A DNA stretch of 64,000 bases from Pseudanabaena mucicola str. Chao 1806 (GTDB lineage Bacteria > Cyanobacteriota > Cyanobacteriia > Pseudanabaenales > Pseudanabaenaceae), in NCBI RefSeq assembly GCF_030323025.1, contig NZ_CP097329.1, forward strand, positions 2,139,001-2,203,000, in the 5' to 3' direction. The position numbers and the translations under genes were made by a program. Each line of letters begins with the position of its first letter. The stretch's first letter is position 1. Positions 1 to 9,442 of this stretch are shown here, piece after piece. The notes beneath the pieces were generated by a model that was not told where the DNA came from, did not search any database, and was given only the letters and a program-made list of their open reading frames with translations.

Positions 1-621
1 TTAGTGATGCGCCAACATGAACCCTATCGAGATTGCTGGTGTCTGCCTGGGACCCTAGTGCGTCAAGGAGAATCCCTTGAAGAGGCTGCCTATCGAATTC
101 TTGCAGAGAAAATCCGTGCAAAAAATCTATATCTCGAACAGCTCTACACCTTTGGTGATATCGGACGCGATCCTCGCGAAGCCCCTGATAGTTATTATGT
201 CCGCTATCTTTCTGTCAGTTATTTTGCCCTTGTTCCATTCTCTCAAGCAGAACTGATCGCTGACGGCGTATGTGGAATTGCTTGGTATCCTGTGCATCAG
301 GTTCCCGATCTTGCATTTGACCACAATCGCATTCTCGAATATGGTCATCGCCGACTCTGCAATAAGCTGGAATATAGCCCAGTTGCCTTTGATGTTTTGC
401 CTGAAGCCTTTACACTCAGTGATCTTTACCAACTATATACAACGGTTCTTGGAGAGAACTTTTCGGACTATTCTAATTTTCGGACGAAATTATTAAAGCT
501 AGGATTTCTGAGTGATACGGGAATCAAATCTTCAAGGGGAGCTGGTCGTCCCGCTAGCCTATACCGTTTTGATGCCGAAGCGTTTGCTCCCTTTAAGGAT
601 AAACCGATGGTTTTTATTTAA
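1..621 (+). CDS. NrtR-like Nudix transcriptional regulator (5' end outside window)
   Basis: The reading frame is open to the first base of the window, so the N-terminus is probably missing; a GTG at 4 is the first visible start codon but would leave the Nudix fold incomplete. A Nudix box-like segment (G-E-S-L-E-E-A-A followed by R-I-L-A-E-K) lies at about nt 67-120. The RE and EE acidic residues are largely replaced, which is typical of NrtR regulators that bind but do not hydrolyse nucleotides. The last 70 residues look like the NrtR winged helix (segment from FTLSDLYQLY to a GRPASLYRF motif). NrtR proteins usually repress NAD-synthesis genes in response to ADP-ribose. No NAD gene is visible here, so the target is inferred from family only. 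Confidence 0.75.
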   Translation, partial: LVMRQHEPYRDCWCLPGTLVRQGESLEEAAYRILAEKIRAKNLYLEQLYTFGDIGRDPREAPDSYYVRYLSVSYFALVPFSQAELIADGVCGIAWYPVHQVPDLAFDHNRILEYGHRRLCNKLEYSPVAFDVLPEAFTLSDLYQLYTTVLGENFSDYSNFRTKLLKLGFLSDTGIKSSRGAGRPASLYRFDAEAFAPFKDKPMVFI

Positions 622-716
622 GCAAAATAGTAAGCAAAATAGCTAGTCTTCATGCAAAGTTAGAAATTTGAGCTGTAAATTAAGTAATTTACAGCAACAC
701 ACAACTCCAAAAATCA

Positions 717-1319
717 GTGTATGCTGACAGCTTAAACATCAAAAGTACCTTGCATTTTTGCATCATGCTTGATCGAGCAACGATAACCGTAGCCATTTCT
801 ATATGTCCCGAAGAGGCGGTTTGTTACTTAGCAAGGGTATACAGTACCCTAGTTATTTTTAATCCACCTGAATTTGTGAAAACCTCTATGGATAGTAGAG
901 TCTTGATTCATTCTTTGGGCTATCCAGATAATCCTGACTCAGCACATACCTGTCGGCAACTTATGGATGAGTTTGGCTTTGATACTGATACTTTTCCTGC
1001 TTTTGCGATTCAAGGGCTCGCAACGATCGCTTCGATATTTCCCTGTGATCGCAAAAATTTGGAAGTAGATTTTGAACTAGACCGTCATTTAGATATTGCA
1101 CCTACAAGCCTAATCGATATTCAATCAAAGGTACAGGATCAAGGCAAATCAGCTTGGTTAGTCCAATTGAAGGAAACCTACTTTTTACAGGAACCAATTT
1201 ATGATGTTTTGCCACCCATCCACATCACTTCAGGAGATGTTTGGCTTCCTCAGCATCAGTCACATATGGAAGATTTTCAAAATGCCCTCAGTCGTGACAT
1301 TCTCCGTAGTAAGGTTTAA
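717..1319 (+). CDS. hypothetical protein
   Basis: An open frame of 200 codons from GTG at 717; an in-frame ATG at 765 (residue 17) is an equally plausible start. I recognise no domain, signal peptide or membrane segment. The second half is acidic and soluble-looking, and a short hydrophobic stretch lies near residues 35-50. It sits alone between the NrtR-like gene and thrB and is followed by a strong hairpin at 1346-1380. It could be a lineage-specific gene. Base composition resembles its neighbours. Confidence 0.5.
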   Translation: MYADSLNIKSTLHFCIMLDRATITVAISICPEEAVCYLARVYSTLVIFNPPEFVKTSMDSRVLIHSLGYPDNPDSAHTCRQLMDEFGFDTDTFPAFAIQGLATIASIFPCDRKNLEVDFELDRHLDIAPTSLIDIQSKVQDQGKSAWLVQLKETYFLQEPIYDVLPPIHITSGDVWLPQHQSHMEDFQNALSRDILRSKV

Positions 1320-1345
1320 CTTGAGTTCGATAACATTTCGATAAC

Positions 1346-1380
1346 ATTATTTGTGCGGTGATTCGCGCCGCACAAATAAT
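1346..1380. terminator. hairpin downstream of the hypothetical gene
   Basis: Inverted repeat ATTATTTGTGCGG / CCGCACAAATAAT with a 9-nt loop, 26 bp after the stop codon at 1319. It may act as a terminator or be a small palindromic repeat. The rest of 1381-1564 shows nothing I can name. Confidence 0.5.
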
Positions 1381-1564
1381 GAAAAATGATAGAGAAATAC
1401 AAGTGCGCGAGACTGTGGTCGTCAACTTCTTGAAATCCTCACTGTAACCATCGATTCTCAAGCTAATCTGAATAAAAGTCGAAGCTAAGGATAAGCTATA
1501 TAATGTCCTACGTTGACGGAGACTACCAATAGTTCTTGGCTCCAGTGTATTTTAGATTTTCAAC

Positions 1565-2473
1565 ATGACCATTTTTGAAGTTTCCGTTCCTGCGACTACT
1601 GCTAATATTGGACCTGGGTTTGATTGCCTTGGTGCAGCCCTAAAGCTTTATAACCATTTTGAATTTTCCCTCGCCGATCTCTTAACGATTACCGCATCGG
1701 GTGAAGGTGCAGACAAGGTGGAACGGGACGAGACAAATTTGGTGTATCAGGCGATCGCAAAATTTTATCAGCACATTGATCGACCAATTCCGCCGATCGC
1801 TTTTCATACAAATACCATGATTCCCCTATCGCGTGGCTTAGGCAGTTCCGCAACCGCGATTGTGGGAGGTATTGTCGGCGCGAACTTGTTAGCAGGTTCA
1901 CCACTAGATCGATTGGAGTTGTTGGATTTAGCGATCGCTATGGAAGGACATCCTGATAACGTCGCGCCAGCAATGTTGGGCGGTTGTCAGTTGATGGCAT
2001 CCAATCAAGCAGGGGGCTGGGAATATTGCGATTTACATTGGCATGAGAGTATTGGGCTAGTTGTTGCAATTCCTGACTTTGAGCTGTCGACTGCTAAAGC
2101 AAGGGAAGTATTACCTAAGAAATTTTCGATGCATGATGCGGTTTTTAATGCTTCGCACTTAGCCCTGTTAAGTCATGGCATCCAGACAGGAAATGTGAGT
2201 TGGTTGAAGGCAGGCTTGCAGGATCGTCTCCATCAAAACTATCGCCAAAGCTTGATCACAGGTATGGCAGAGGTACAAGCTGCCGCGATCGCCGCAGGAG
2301 CTTATGGATTGGTAATTAGTGGCGCAGGTCCTACCCTCCTTTCTTTAGCACCAATGGGTACAATAGAGGTAGTTGCTCAAGCAATGAATCATGCATGGCA
2401 AGCCATCGGTGTCAATGCTATGACAAAATGTTTAGCGATCGCCAAAGATGGTACAACGTTTAAGACTCGGTAG
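1565..2473 (+). CDS. thrB: homoserine kinase
   Basis: Phosphorylates L-homoserine to O-phosphohomoserine in threonine synthesis (cytosol). The 302-residue length is normal for the family. The GHMP-kinase ATP loop is at about residues 87-97 (P-L-S-R-G-L-G-S-S-A-T), and the N-terminal V-P-A-T-T-A-N-I-G-P-G-F-D motif that holds the substrate is intact. A C-terminal glycine-rich S-G-A-G-P-T motif is also present. The ATG at 1565 places the conserved N-terminal motif correctly. Monocistronic by appearance; a palindromic repeat follows directly at 2480. Confidence 0.96.
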   Translation: MTIFEVSVPATTANIGPGFDCLGAALKLYNHFEFSLADLLTITASGEGADKVERDETNLVYQAIAKFYQHIDRPIPPIAFHTNTMIPLSRGLGSSATAIVGGIVGANLLAGSPLDRLELLDLAIAMEGHPDNVAPAMLGGCQLMASNQAGGWEYCDLHWHESIGLVVAIPDFELSTAKAREVLPKKFSMHDAVFNASHLALLSHGIQTGNVSWLKAGLQDRLHQNYRQSLITGMAEVQAAAIAAGAYGLVISGAGPTLLSLAPMGTIEVVAQAMNHAWQAIGVNAMTKCLAIAKDGTTFKTR

Positions 2474-2479
2474 GTTGAT

Positions 2480-2583
2480 TAAGTAGCTTAACTTAATTAA
2501 AACCCAAACCAGAGTTTTGTTCAGCCCGCTACGCGAACGGAACAAAACTCTCGGTTTTTAGTTTACTTATGTCTAGCTACTTA
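2480..2583. repeat. palindromic repeat, family A
   Basis: 104-nt element beginning TAAGTAGCT and ending AGCTACTTA. Its core is an inverted repeat built on GAGTTTTGTTC / GAACAAAACTC around a GC-rich centre. Near-identical copies lie at 13266-13369, 14538-14641 and 55770-55873. This copy has a slightly diverged centre. Downstream, 2650-2710 holds short direct repeats related to AAAGCTAATCGCCAAAAGCC. Confidence 0.9.
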
Positions 2584-2732
2584 GCTGTTAGCGATTAGCT
2601 GAGTATTCTCTTGTTCTCATCGAGACTCAGTTTGATAACCCTCAATAGTTGAACTACCAAAAGCTAAAGGCTAATCGCCAAAAGCCAAAAAGCTAATCGC
2701 CAAGAGCCTCAAAAACTATTTCAGGAATCCCT

Positions 2733-3020
2733 ATGTCTAAATTTCAATTTTTACTAATCTCGGCTCTAATTTCCTCAGTATTACTCTTATTTGTGGGCAG
2801 TCGTGATGGCAATCCCTTTGATATGGTATTTCCTATTGGCGTTGTCATTGGTTTAGTGATCGTTGCTCAAAAATACCTATCAGAAAAAGTCTGGAATCGC
2901 TTTGCCCGTTGGGTCAATGAAACTACAAGACGCAAAATCTTCTATGTGCGATCACCTCGTCCTAAAGTCGTCCAAGAGCGCAAACTACTGCCCCCTTCTA
3001 AGTTAAATCGCCTGAAATAA
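2733..3020 (+). CDS. small membrane protein, hypothetical
   Basis: A 95-residue protein with two predicted hydrophobic segments (about residues 5-22 and 31-46), followed by a basic tail rich in R, K and P. That arrangement suggests a small inner- or thylakoid-membrane protein with a cytoplasmic positively charged C-terminus. I do not recognise the family. It is 35 bp upstream of bvdR on the same strand and may be co-transcribed with it. Confidence 0.7.
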   Translation: MSKFQFLLISALISSVLLLFVGSRDGNPFDMVFPIGVVIGLVIVAQKYLSEKVWNRFARWVNETTRRKIFYVRSPRPKVVQERKLLPPSKLNRLK

Positions 3021-3054
3021 ATTACCAGCCATTAATTAAGAGAATTCTCACACC

Positions 3055-4044
3055 ATGACCTACGCATCATTAAACCAACCTATGCGAGTTGGTATTGTTG
3101 GTTCGGGCTTTGTTGCCAAGCTCCGCACTGAAATTTTGAGCCAAGATGCAAGGATTAAGCTAGTAGCGATCGCTGGTACTCCCGAAAAAGCACAGGCGAT
3201 CGCCCAAGAGTTTAATATTCCCGAGGTGCATCAATATTGGTCAGAGTTGGTGGTGCGTCCTGATGTGGATTTGGTGGTGATATGTAATGTCAATCGCGAT
3301 CATGGAGCCGTAGTTGGTCAATCTTTGCGATCGGGCAAGCACGTAATTGTAGAATATCCGCTTTCCTTCAATTTGGCTGAAGCTGAGGAATTAGTAAATC
3401 TTGCTAAGCAGAATAATCTATTGCTCCATGTCGAGCATATCGAACTATTAGGCGGTGTGCATCAATTGGTAATGGAACATTTATCAAAATTAGGAACTCC
3501 CTTCTATGCTCGATATTCCACCAAAAGCCCCCAACGTCCTGTACCTGATAAATGGACATATAAGCCTGATCTGTTTGGCTTCCCTCTAACTGCGGCAGTT
3601 TCTCGCCTCAATCGAATTATTGTTCTCTTTGGAAAAGTTAAAGCAGTTTCTTGTCAATTACGCTATAGTGGCGACAACTTACCATGGCAATTCACATCCT
3701 GTGTATGCAATGCTCAACTTCAGTTTGAGAATGGAGTACTTGCAGACATCAGCTATAGTAAGGGTGAAAACTTCTGGCAGCCAGAGAGAATTATGGAATT
3801 ACAAGGAAGTCAAGGTGCTTTAATTTTCTCTGCTGATAAAGGTAAGCTGATTACCGCCGATGGTGAAATGGAACTAGATGCGGGGACAACAAGAGGATTG
3901 TTTAAGAAAGATACGGAAAATGTCCTTGCCCATTTGTTTACAGGTACTCCACTTTATACCAATCACGAAAGTATTTTGCATTCTCTCGCTGTGGCAAATG
4001 CTGCCGAAAAAGCGGCAGCTACCCAGCAGGTTATCATGATTTAA
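3055..4044 (+). CDS. bvdR: biliverdin reductase (Gfo/Idh/MocA fold)
   Basis: Reduces biliverdin IX-alpha to bilirubin with NADPH, the activity described for cyanobacterial BvdR. The N-terminal Rossmann motif G-I-V-G-S-G-F is at residues 13-19. The Gfo/Idh/MocA fold is followed by segments typical of cyanobacterial BvdR: V-E-H-I-E-L-L-G-G-V-H-Q, then A-R-Y-S-T and W-T-Y, F-G-F-P-L. Length (329 aa) matches the Synechocystis enzyme. The assignment over a generic oxidoreductase rests on these remembered motif strings, not on an alignment. Confidence 0.85.
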   Translation: MTYASLNQPMRVGIVGSGFVAKLRTEILSQDARIKLVAIAGTPEKAQAIAQEFNIPEVHQYWSELVVRPDVDLVVICNVNRDHGAVVGQSLRSGKHVIVEYPLSFNLAEAEELVNLAKQNNLLLHVEHIELLGGVHQLVMEHLSKLGTPFYARYSTKSPQRPVPDKWTYKPDLFGFPLTAAVSRLNRIIVLFGKVKAVSCQLRYSGDNLPWQFTSCVCNAQLQFENGVLADISYSKGENFWQPERIMELQGSQGALIFSADKGKLITADGEMELDAGTTRGLFKKDTENVLAHLFTGTPLYTNHESILHSLAVANAAEKAAATQQVIMI

Positions 4045-4108
4045 GGTTTACTCATCTATAGGTGAACTTCGCCTATCCTTTGTAGTTTTTAACTAGGTTA
4101 AATTCGCG

Positions 4109-5524
4109 ATGTTTACGAAATTACGGATTCAAAATTTTAAGTCATGGGCTGATACGGGTGAGTTTCGGATGGCTCCTCTGACAGGATTTTTTGGTACGAA
4201 TAGTTCTGGGAAAACGGCGATTTTGCAGTTTTTGTTGATGCTGAAGCAAACTGTCGAATCAAGCGATCGCAATCGTATTTTGCATTTAGGTGGTGGTCAA
4301 TACAGCTATGTTGATTTAGGTACTAATTACGATATTAGTCACAGACATCAATTACCTGAAAAGATAAAATTCTCTTTTGAATGGATACCTAGAAATATGC
4401 CTGACCATATTGTATACATGATTATGGAGGTTGATTTCAAAGAAAATGGAAAAATTGAATTTACACCTAATAAATATACATCATCATTGAAGTTTGAATC
4501 TGAAATTAATGTTGACAACGATCAAATTAATCTTGAATATTTCAAATATTCCTTTAAGGCAAGTGATAATCAATGGAATCATATTGCAATTAATTCACAG
4601 ACAGAAAATGATGTTGAGACGATTTATAAATTGTCTATAGATGGTAGTTTCCTTGAAAATTGGTTGGCATTTGAATATTATAATTTTTCAAAGTTTATGT
4701 ACGTTTTTAATCAACTTGTTAACAACTATAGTGTTCAACAAGTCCCACGAATACCATCATCATCAGCAATTTCCAATCTAGGAAATTTAGTGTCTTCTTA
4801 TACAGGACTGTTTGTAAATACTTACTATCTTGCCCCTTTGAGAGAATACCCAAAAAGAACTTACCTTTGGTCTGGTGAACGTCCTCAAGACGTTGGTAAA
4901 TATGGAGAATTAACAGTTGCTGCGCTTCTTGCTTCACAGAAAAAAGATTTAGAAGTTGAATTGTCAGTAGCCAGAGCTTTACGACAATTGGAATTGATCC
5001 ACAACTTTCGAGTACATAGAATTACGCCTAATCGTGGCGATTATGAAATATTGGTACAAAAGTCGCCTAATTCCGCAGAAGTGCTAATTACTGATGTTGG
5101 CTTTGGAGTCTCGCAAGTATTACCAATCTTGGTTTTATGCTACTACGCACCCAAAGGCGCAACCCTTATATTTGAACAACCCGAAATCCATTTACATCCC
5201 TCAGTCCAAGCAGGACTAGCCGATATATTTATTGAAGTCATCAAAACCCGCAATATTCAAATCATTATCGAAAGCCATAGCGAACATTTATTAAGAAGAT
5301 TGCAAAGGCGTATGGCAGAAGAAAAAGATGGATTTACGAATGAAGATGCTGCCCTATATTTTTGCAAAATGGATAATCAGGGAGATTCTGAACTAGTACC
5401 GCTTGAGATTGACATCTACGGCAATATTTGCAACTATCCCGAAGGATTCTTTGGTGATGAAATGGGGGATATAGTTGCAATGAACAAAGCAGCTATCAAG
5501 CGCCAAATGAATATGGAAAGGTGA
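4109..5524 (+). CDS. AAA/OLD-type ATPase (DUF3696-like), paired with a PIN protein
   Basis: An SMC/OLD-like ATPase of 471 residues. Walker A is G-T-N-S-S-G-K-T (29-36). An ABC-signature-like G-F-G-V-S-Q-V-L-P lies near 331, Walker B with catalytic glutamate (L-I-F-E-Q-P-E) near 351-357, and a switch-histidine segment E-S-H-S-E-H near 388. The C-terminus (P-L-E-I-D through P-E-G-F-F-G-D) resembles DUF3696 proteins. The middle (about residues 90-220) is AT-rich and unlike known domains. The next gene begins at its stop codon and encodes a PIN-like nuclease, so the pair is translationally coupled. Likely an ATP-gated nuclease system of defence or toxin type. No TOPRIM domain is present, unlike true OLD proteins. 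Confidence 0.8.
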   Translation: MFTKLRIQNFKSWADTGEFRMAPLTGFFGTNSSGKTAILQFLLMLKQTVESSDRNRILHLGGGQYSYVDLGTNYDISHRHQLPEKIKFSFEWIPRNMPDHIVYMIMEVDFKENGKIEFTPNKYTSSLKFESEINVDNDQINLEYFKYSFKASDNQWNHIAINSQTENDVETIYKLSIDGSFLENWLAFEYYNFSKFMYVFNQLVNNYSVQQVPRIPSSSAISNLGNLVSSYTGLFVNTYYLAPLREYPKRTYLWSGERPQDVGKYGELTVAALLASQKKDLEVELSVARALRQLELIHNFRVHRITPNRGDYEILVQKSPNSAEVLITDVGFGVSQVLPILVLCYYAPKGATLIFEQPEIHLHPSVQAGLADIFIEVIKTRNIQIIIESHSEHLLRRLQRRMAEEKDGFTNEDAALYFCKMDNQGDSELVPLEIDIYGNICNYPEGFFGDEMGDIVAMNKAAIKRQMNMER

Positions 5525-6009
5525 GAATGCATCACATCGTAGATACCAATGTTCTACTTGTTGCTAGTAGAAAAGCACCTCAAGCATCTCTAACCTGCGT
5601 ACTCACTTGTATCGAATATCTCGAAACAATCCAAAAATCAGGGACTCTAGTAATTGATAGTCATCGACTTATTATTAGCGAATACATGAACAAAAACTCT
5701 ATGAGTGGTCAACCTAATAGTGGTGATGCTTTTTTAAAATGGGTTTGGGATCATCAAGCCACTAGCCGTTGTGAACAAGTGCCAATTACACAAATATCAG
5801 AAGATGAATTTGTAGAATTCCCAGATTCAGAATCACTTAAAAATTTTGACAAGTCCGATCGCAAATTTGTTGCCGTTGCCCTCACTCATCCTGCCAAACC
5901 CGCGATCGCTAATGCCGTTGACTCCGACTGGCGTAACTATGAACAAGCCCTTAAGGATCACGGTGTTAGCCTTCACTTTCTCTGTCCAGAACTCAGCACA
6001 AAATCATAA
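5521..6009 (+). CDS. PIN-domain-like nuclease
   Basis: A 162-residue protein with the acidic pattern of PIN RNases: D8 in I-V-D-T-N, E54, D113 in the S-D-R-K-F-V-A-V-A helix, and D136 (with D134) in V-D-S-D-W. PIN domains cleave RNA using Mg2+/Mn2+. The GTG at 5521 overlaps the ATPase stop (GTGA). An ATG at 5527, preceded by GGAAAGGTGAG, is the other possible start and keeps the D-T-N motif. The tight coupling to the ATPase implies one functional unit. The target is unknown, and no separate VapB-like antitoxin is seen. Confidence 0.75.
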   Translation: MRMHHIVDTNVLLVASRKAPQASLTCVLTCIEYLETIQKSGTLVIDSHRLIISEYMNKNSMSGQPNSGDAFLKWVWDHQATSRCEQVPITQISEDEFVEFPDSESLKNFDKSDRKFVAVALTHPAKPAIANAVDSDWRNYEQALKDHGVSLHFLCPELSTKS

Positions 6010-6081
6010 GTTCACACAGCGCTGTAAAAGCCTACCGCGATACTGCGATAAAATGCTTAATGAGCAAAAATAATAACCACT

Positions 6082-7179
6082 ATGCCAAAGCCTAAGACTA
6101 ATCTCATCCTGAATGCCAAACCCCAATCCCAAATTACCCTCAGCGAATACATCACCGCGATCGCATGGTCATCTAATAGTAAATATCTAGCGGCGGCGAC
6201 AGCCTCAGGGGAAATAATCCTAATCGATGATACCAAGGCAGGGAAAGATCTGGCTCTGAAACAAGTGGAATTACAAGCACCAACGGAAATTTCGGTAGAT
6301 TGTTTGGGCTTCTCCGCCGATGGGCGTTGGCTAGCGTCTGGGGGACAGGATGGGAAAGTGCGCGTCTGGGATTTGGCGGGAGCGCAACCTGAGATCGCCT
6401 TAACGATCAATCTTGGCAAAACATGGATCGAGCATCTGGTTTGGCATCCTACCCGTTCCGAATTTGCCTTTGGCTTAGGGAAATATGTGCAGGTCTGGAG
6501 TGCGGAAACCCTGAATATTGTGACTACTTTGCATTTTGAGCAATCAACAGTTTTAGCGATCGCATGGCATCCCAGAGGTGAATACCTCGCCGTTGGTGGT
6601 GATGGGGGTCTTAAAGTTTGGGCAGCACAAGACTGGTATGAAGACCCCATTCTCTTTGAGATGCCCACTGCTGCTGCCAAGATCGTTTGGAATCTCTCAG
6701 GGGAATATCTAGTGGCAAGTACTATTGATAACTTGGTATTGGTAATGCAATGGCTTGGCAAGGATTTTGATGCTTCTCCTTGGCGAATGCAGGGATTTCC
6801 TGGTAAGATTCGCGACTTTGACTGGACAACTAGTGAAATATCTCCTTTATTAGTATCCTCCAGTGGTTCCGATGTCGTGATATGGGAAAAACATGCTGAC
6901 TTAAATGTTGGCTGGGAAGGTGAGGTCATCAAGGGGCATAACAACATTGTCGGCTTTGTTGCCTTTAAACCTAAGACCGAAATCTTAGCATCCGCCGATG
7001 AAAATGGCAGAATCGCCATATGGAAAAATGCGAAGGACTGGGTTCAGGCGCTTGAAACTCCAATGGGCGAGATTACAGCTTTGCAATGGCAACCACAGGG
7101 CAAAAAGCTAGTTGCGGCGAATGCTGATGGTCAACTTATGCTCTGGACAGAATCATCACAGGGTAAAGGGTTTCGTTAA
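6082..7179 (+). CDS. WD40 repeat protein
   Basis: A 365-residue protein made almost entirely of WD40 blades; recurrent W-x-x-x-G/S-x-x-L-A and V-R-V-W-D / I-A-I-W motifs mark about seven repeats. No kinase, caspase or signal peptide is attached. Such proteins form beta-propellers that scaffold complexes; the partner cannot be inferred. ATG at 6082. A long reading frame on the opposite strand (6057-7019) is a shadow of this gene. Confidence 0.85.
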   Translation: MPKPKTNLILNAKPQSQITLSEYITAIAWSSNSKYLAAATASGEIILIDDTKAGKDLALKQVELQAPTEISVDCLGFSADGRWLASGGQDGKVRVWDLAGAQPEIALTINLGKTWIEHLVWHPTRSEFAFGLGKYVQVWSAETLNIVTTLHFEQSTVLAIAWHPRGEYLAVGGDGGLKVWAAQDWYEDPILFEMPTAAAKIVWNLSGEYLVASTIDNLVLVMQWLGKDFDASPWRMQGFPGKIRDFDWTTSEISPLLVSSSGSDVVIWEKHADLNVGWEGEVIKGHNNIVGFVAFKPKTEILASADENGRIAIWKNAKDWVQALETPMGEITALQWQPQGKKLVAANADGQLMLWTESSQGKGFR

Positions 7180-7227
7180 TCTATAATATTTATCGATTAG
7201 TCACTCTACAGATACCCTTGTACCAAG

Positions 7228-8418
7228 CTATGATCCTGTATTTGGACGGATCAATACAATCGGTGTTTGCTCCGATGCATTACCCGCAGGATTCATAATC
7301 AGGGCTTGATTGAGCAATTCTTCAGAAGCACCAGAAGTGGCGGCTAAAACCTTCACGCGACGTAAATCATTTACATCCACGATAGCAGCTTCGAGTCCAG
7401 TCCCAGCCTTGATTTCATCGACAACGGCTTGCGGATTTTTAGGACCCAGCACAATGAATTGATCATAGGGTGGCAAAGTACCAGTAACATCATCGATTAA
7501 TCTTGCCTGTTCTCCAGCCAACATATAAAATACTCCTGGAATACGGAAAATAGCCTTTGCAAGGGAACCGATAATGAAAGCAAAGGCAACGCGCCATGCC
7601 CCTGATTCATTAATTAAGGATTGCAGACCACAAGCTGTGGCAAGACTGGAAGTACTCTTGAAGTAATAACAGAGACGCTTTGCTAACCATTTGGGTTGAA
7701 TATCACTGGGATGATAGAAGTTACCCTGCATAATCGCGATTGGAGTTTCGGCGATCGTGACGATATCTCCTGCTTGAGCATGACTCATTACATAGCGTTG
7801 CATCACATCTACAGGTGTATCACCTGCGGAGAGAATGTGAGTACGAATCGGTAACACATCGGCATCAGGAGTAGGTCGCCAACGTTCCCTTTGATTAGCA
7901 TCGGGAAATTGTAATGGAATAATGCAATGCTTGACCTTCTCTTCACGTCCCGCAGGTCCATAGATAGTGTAATGGACACGTACCCATGCACTTTTTAAGT
8001 CTTCAAGATTTTTGCCACTGATATCAATTTGAATTTCTAACCCCGTGCTTGTTTTGGGAGTAACGATGTAGGATTCCCAATAGTTGTCGTTACGACTTGC
8101 CACATTGGGATGACGCGATCGTAAATACATTTGAGTATGAATGCCATCTAGACTATCGCTTGATAGCAGTGATAGCTGAGAATTAACTTCGACAAGGAAA
8201 ACATCAAGCTTGCGAGTTTTGTTGGTCGCAGTTAGCAGCAATTCCAGTCGGTAATGATCTGGCTCGTAGGTCAGAAATTGCCAAGCCCCGTTATCAAATT
8301 CGAGTAAGTTGCCTTGTCTTGTTTTATATTGCCACTCAAATAGTAGCCATAGTAATAAAACTAGGCCGCCAAGAATTGCGATCGCTATAGCCAAACCAAT
8401 CAAAATATTCATTAGCAT
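7228..8418 (-). CDS. F420-0:gamma-glutamyl ligase-like membrane-anchored protein
   Basis: 396 residues, with one N-terminal transmembrane helix (about 4-28) and then a beta-rich spacer. The C-terminal half carries motifs of the CofE/COG1478 fold: R-T-H-I-L-S-A-G-D, G-D-I-V-T-I-A-E-T, G-V-F-Y, P-P-Y-D, V-D-V-N-D-L and E-Q-T-P-I-V-L-I. CofE adds glutamates to coenzyme F420-0. Most cyanobacteria are not known to make full F420, so the true substrate may differ. Convergent with the WD40 gene upstream. Confidence 0.7.
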   Translation of the reverse strand: MLMNILIGLAIAIAILGGLVLLLWLLFEWQYKTRQGNLLEFDNGAWQFLTYEPDHYRLELLLTATNKTRKLDVFLVEVNSQLSLLSSDSLDGIHTQMYLRSRHPNVASRNDNYWESYIVTPKTSTGLEIQIDISGKNLEDLKSAWVRVHYTIYGPAGREEKVKHCIIPLQFPDANQRERWRPTPDADVLPIRTHILSAGDTPVDVMQRYVMSHAQAGDIVTIAETPIAIMQGNFYHPSDIQPKWLAKRLCYYFKSTSSLATACGLQSLINESGAWRVAFAFIIGSLAKAIFRIPGVFYMLAGEQARLIDDVTGTLPPYDQFIVLGPKNPQAVVDEIKAGTGLEAAIVDVNDLRRVKVLAATSGASEELLNQALIMNPAGNASEQTPIVLIRPNTGS

Positions 8419-8543
8419 TAATTGTTAATTCCTACTTTTTATACCAATTCACGAAGGTATGACAACAATTTTGCGAATTAAAAGCCAAACCTATTGAGTT
8501 TTTCTGAACTAAAAAATAGCTGAGCCATTTTTAGTTTTGGTGT

Positions 8544-9338
8544 TTAGTCTCTACGAATAGATTGTTTAAGGGTTTTGCAAAGCTCGGCGATTTCGTACAG
8601 ACCACCATCTGGCTCTGCTAATTTCTTCACCATTGCACTACCGACGATTGCACCATCTGCATTCCAGTCGATGACTTGCTTAGCATGTTCGGGTTGCGAG
8701 ATACCAAACCCAACAGCGATCGGTTTATCAGTGATTTCTTTGAGTTGATCGATCATCGTCTTTACCCCTTTTGCTACCTCAGTACGTACACCCGTTACAC
8801 CCGTCGCACTAACCACATAAATAAAGCCCTGTGACTTCTCGGCGATCGCCGCAAAACGTTCAGCAGGACTAGTCGGAGCAATTAATAAAATTACTTCAAT
8901 CCCTGCTTGAGTAGAAGGTTCTAGTAATACATGGGATTCTTCGAGGGGGAGGTCAGGGACGACTAAGCCGCGTACCCCTGCGTCATAAATTTTTTGGAGG
9001 AATTTTTTGACCCCAATATTTAAAATAGGGTTGTAATAGGTGAAAAGGATAATTGGCGATCGCAATTCGGGGGCAACTTCACGGACAATATCTAACACCT
9101 TGTCCAAGGTCGTCCCATTTTGCAAAGCCCTTGTTGCCGCCGCCTGAATTACAGGACCATCTGCCAAAGGATCGGAATAGGGTACACCTAACTCGATCAA
9201 ATCCGCGCCATTTTGATCTAAGATCCGCAAAGCTTTAGCCGTTGTCTCCAAGTTTGGATCACCAGCTGTAATAAAAGGTATTAGAGCAGCTTGTCCTCTA
9301 GCTCGCAGTTCTTCAAATCGAGCGGAAACGGATATCAT
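8544..9338 (-). CDS. trpA: tryptophan synthase alpha chain
   Basis: Cleaves indole-3-glycerol phosphate to indole and glyceraldehyde-3-phosphate in the TrpAB complex. Length 264 aa is standard. Catalytic E49 (in [12 protein letters not shown]) and D60 (L-A-D-G-P) are present. The phosphate-binding glycine segments V-S-A-T-G-V-T-G and G-F-G-I-S are also present. trpB is not adjacent, as is common in cyanobacteria where trp genes are scattered. Confidence 0.96.
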   Translation of the reverse strand: MISVSARFEELRARGQAALIPFITAGDPNLETTAKALRILDQNGADLIELGVPYSDPLADGPVIQAAATRALQNGTTLDKVLDIVREVAPELRSPIILFTYYNPILNIGVKKFLQKIYDAGVRGLVVPDLPLEESHVLLEPSTQAGIEVILLIAPTSPAERFAAIAEKSQGFIYVVSATGVTGVRTEVAKGVKTMIDQLKEITDKPIAVGFGISQPEHAKQVIDWNADGAIVGSAMVKKLAEPDGGLYEIAELCKTLKQSIRRD

Positions 9339-9442
9339 GACTTAAAAATTTCCAGAAAAAGTAATCCCGTATTATAGTAGCGCTTCACGGTGACTTGTTA
9401 CAGCTATTGGCAAAGCTAGAGTTTCTCCACAACAAACTAACG

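Noticed and set aside
6057-7019. Long 320-codon frame antisense to the WD40 gene
   Set aside because: Composition is low-complexity Ser/Pro/Cys, no motif, and it mirrors codon bias of the well-supported WD40 gene on the other strand.
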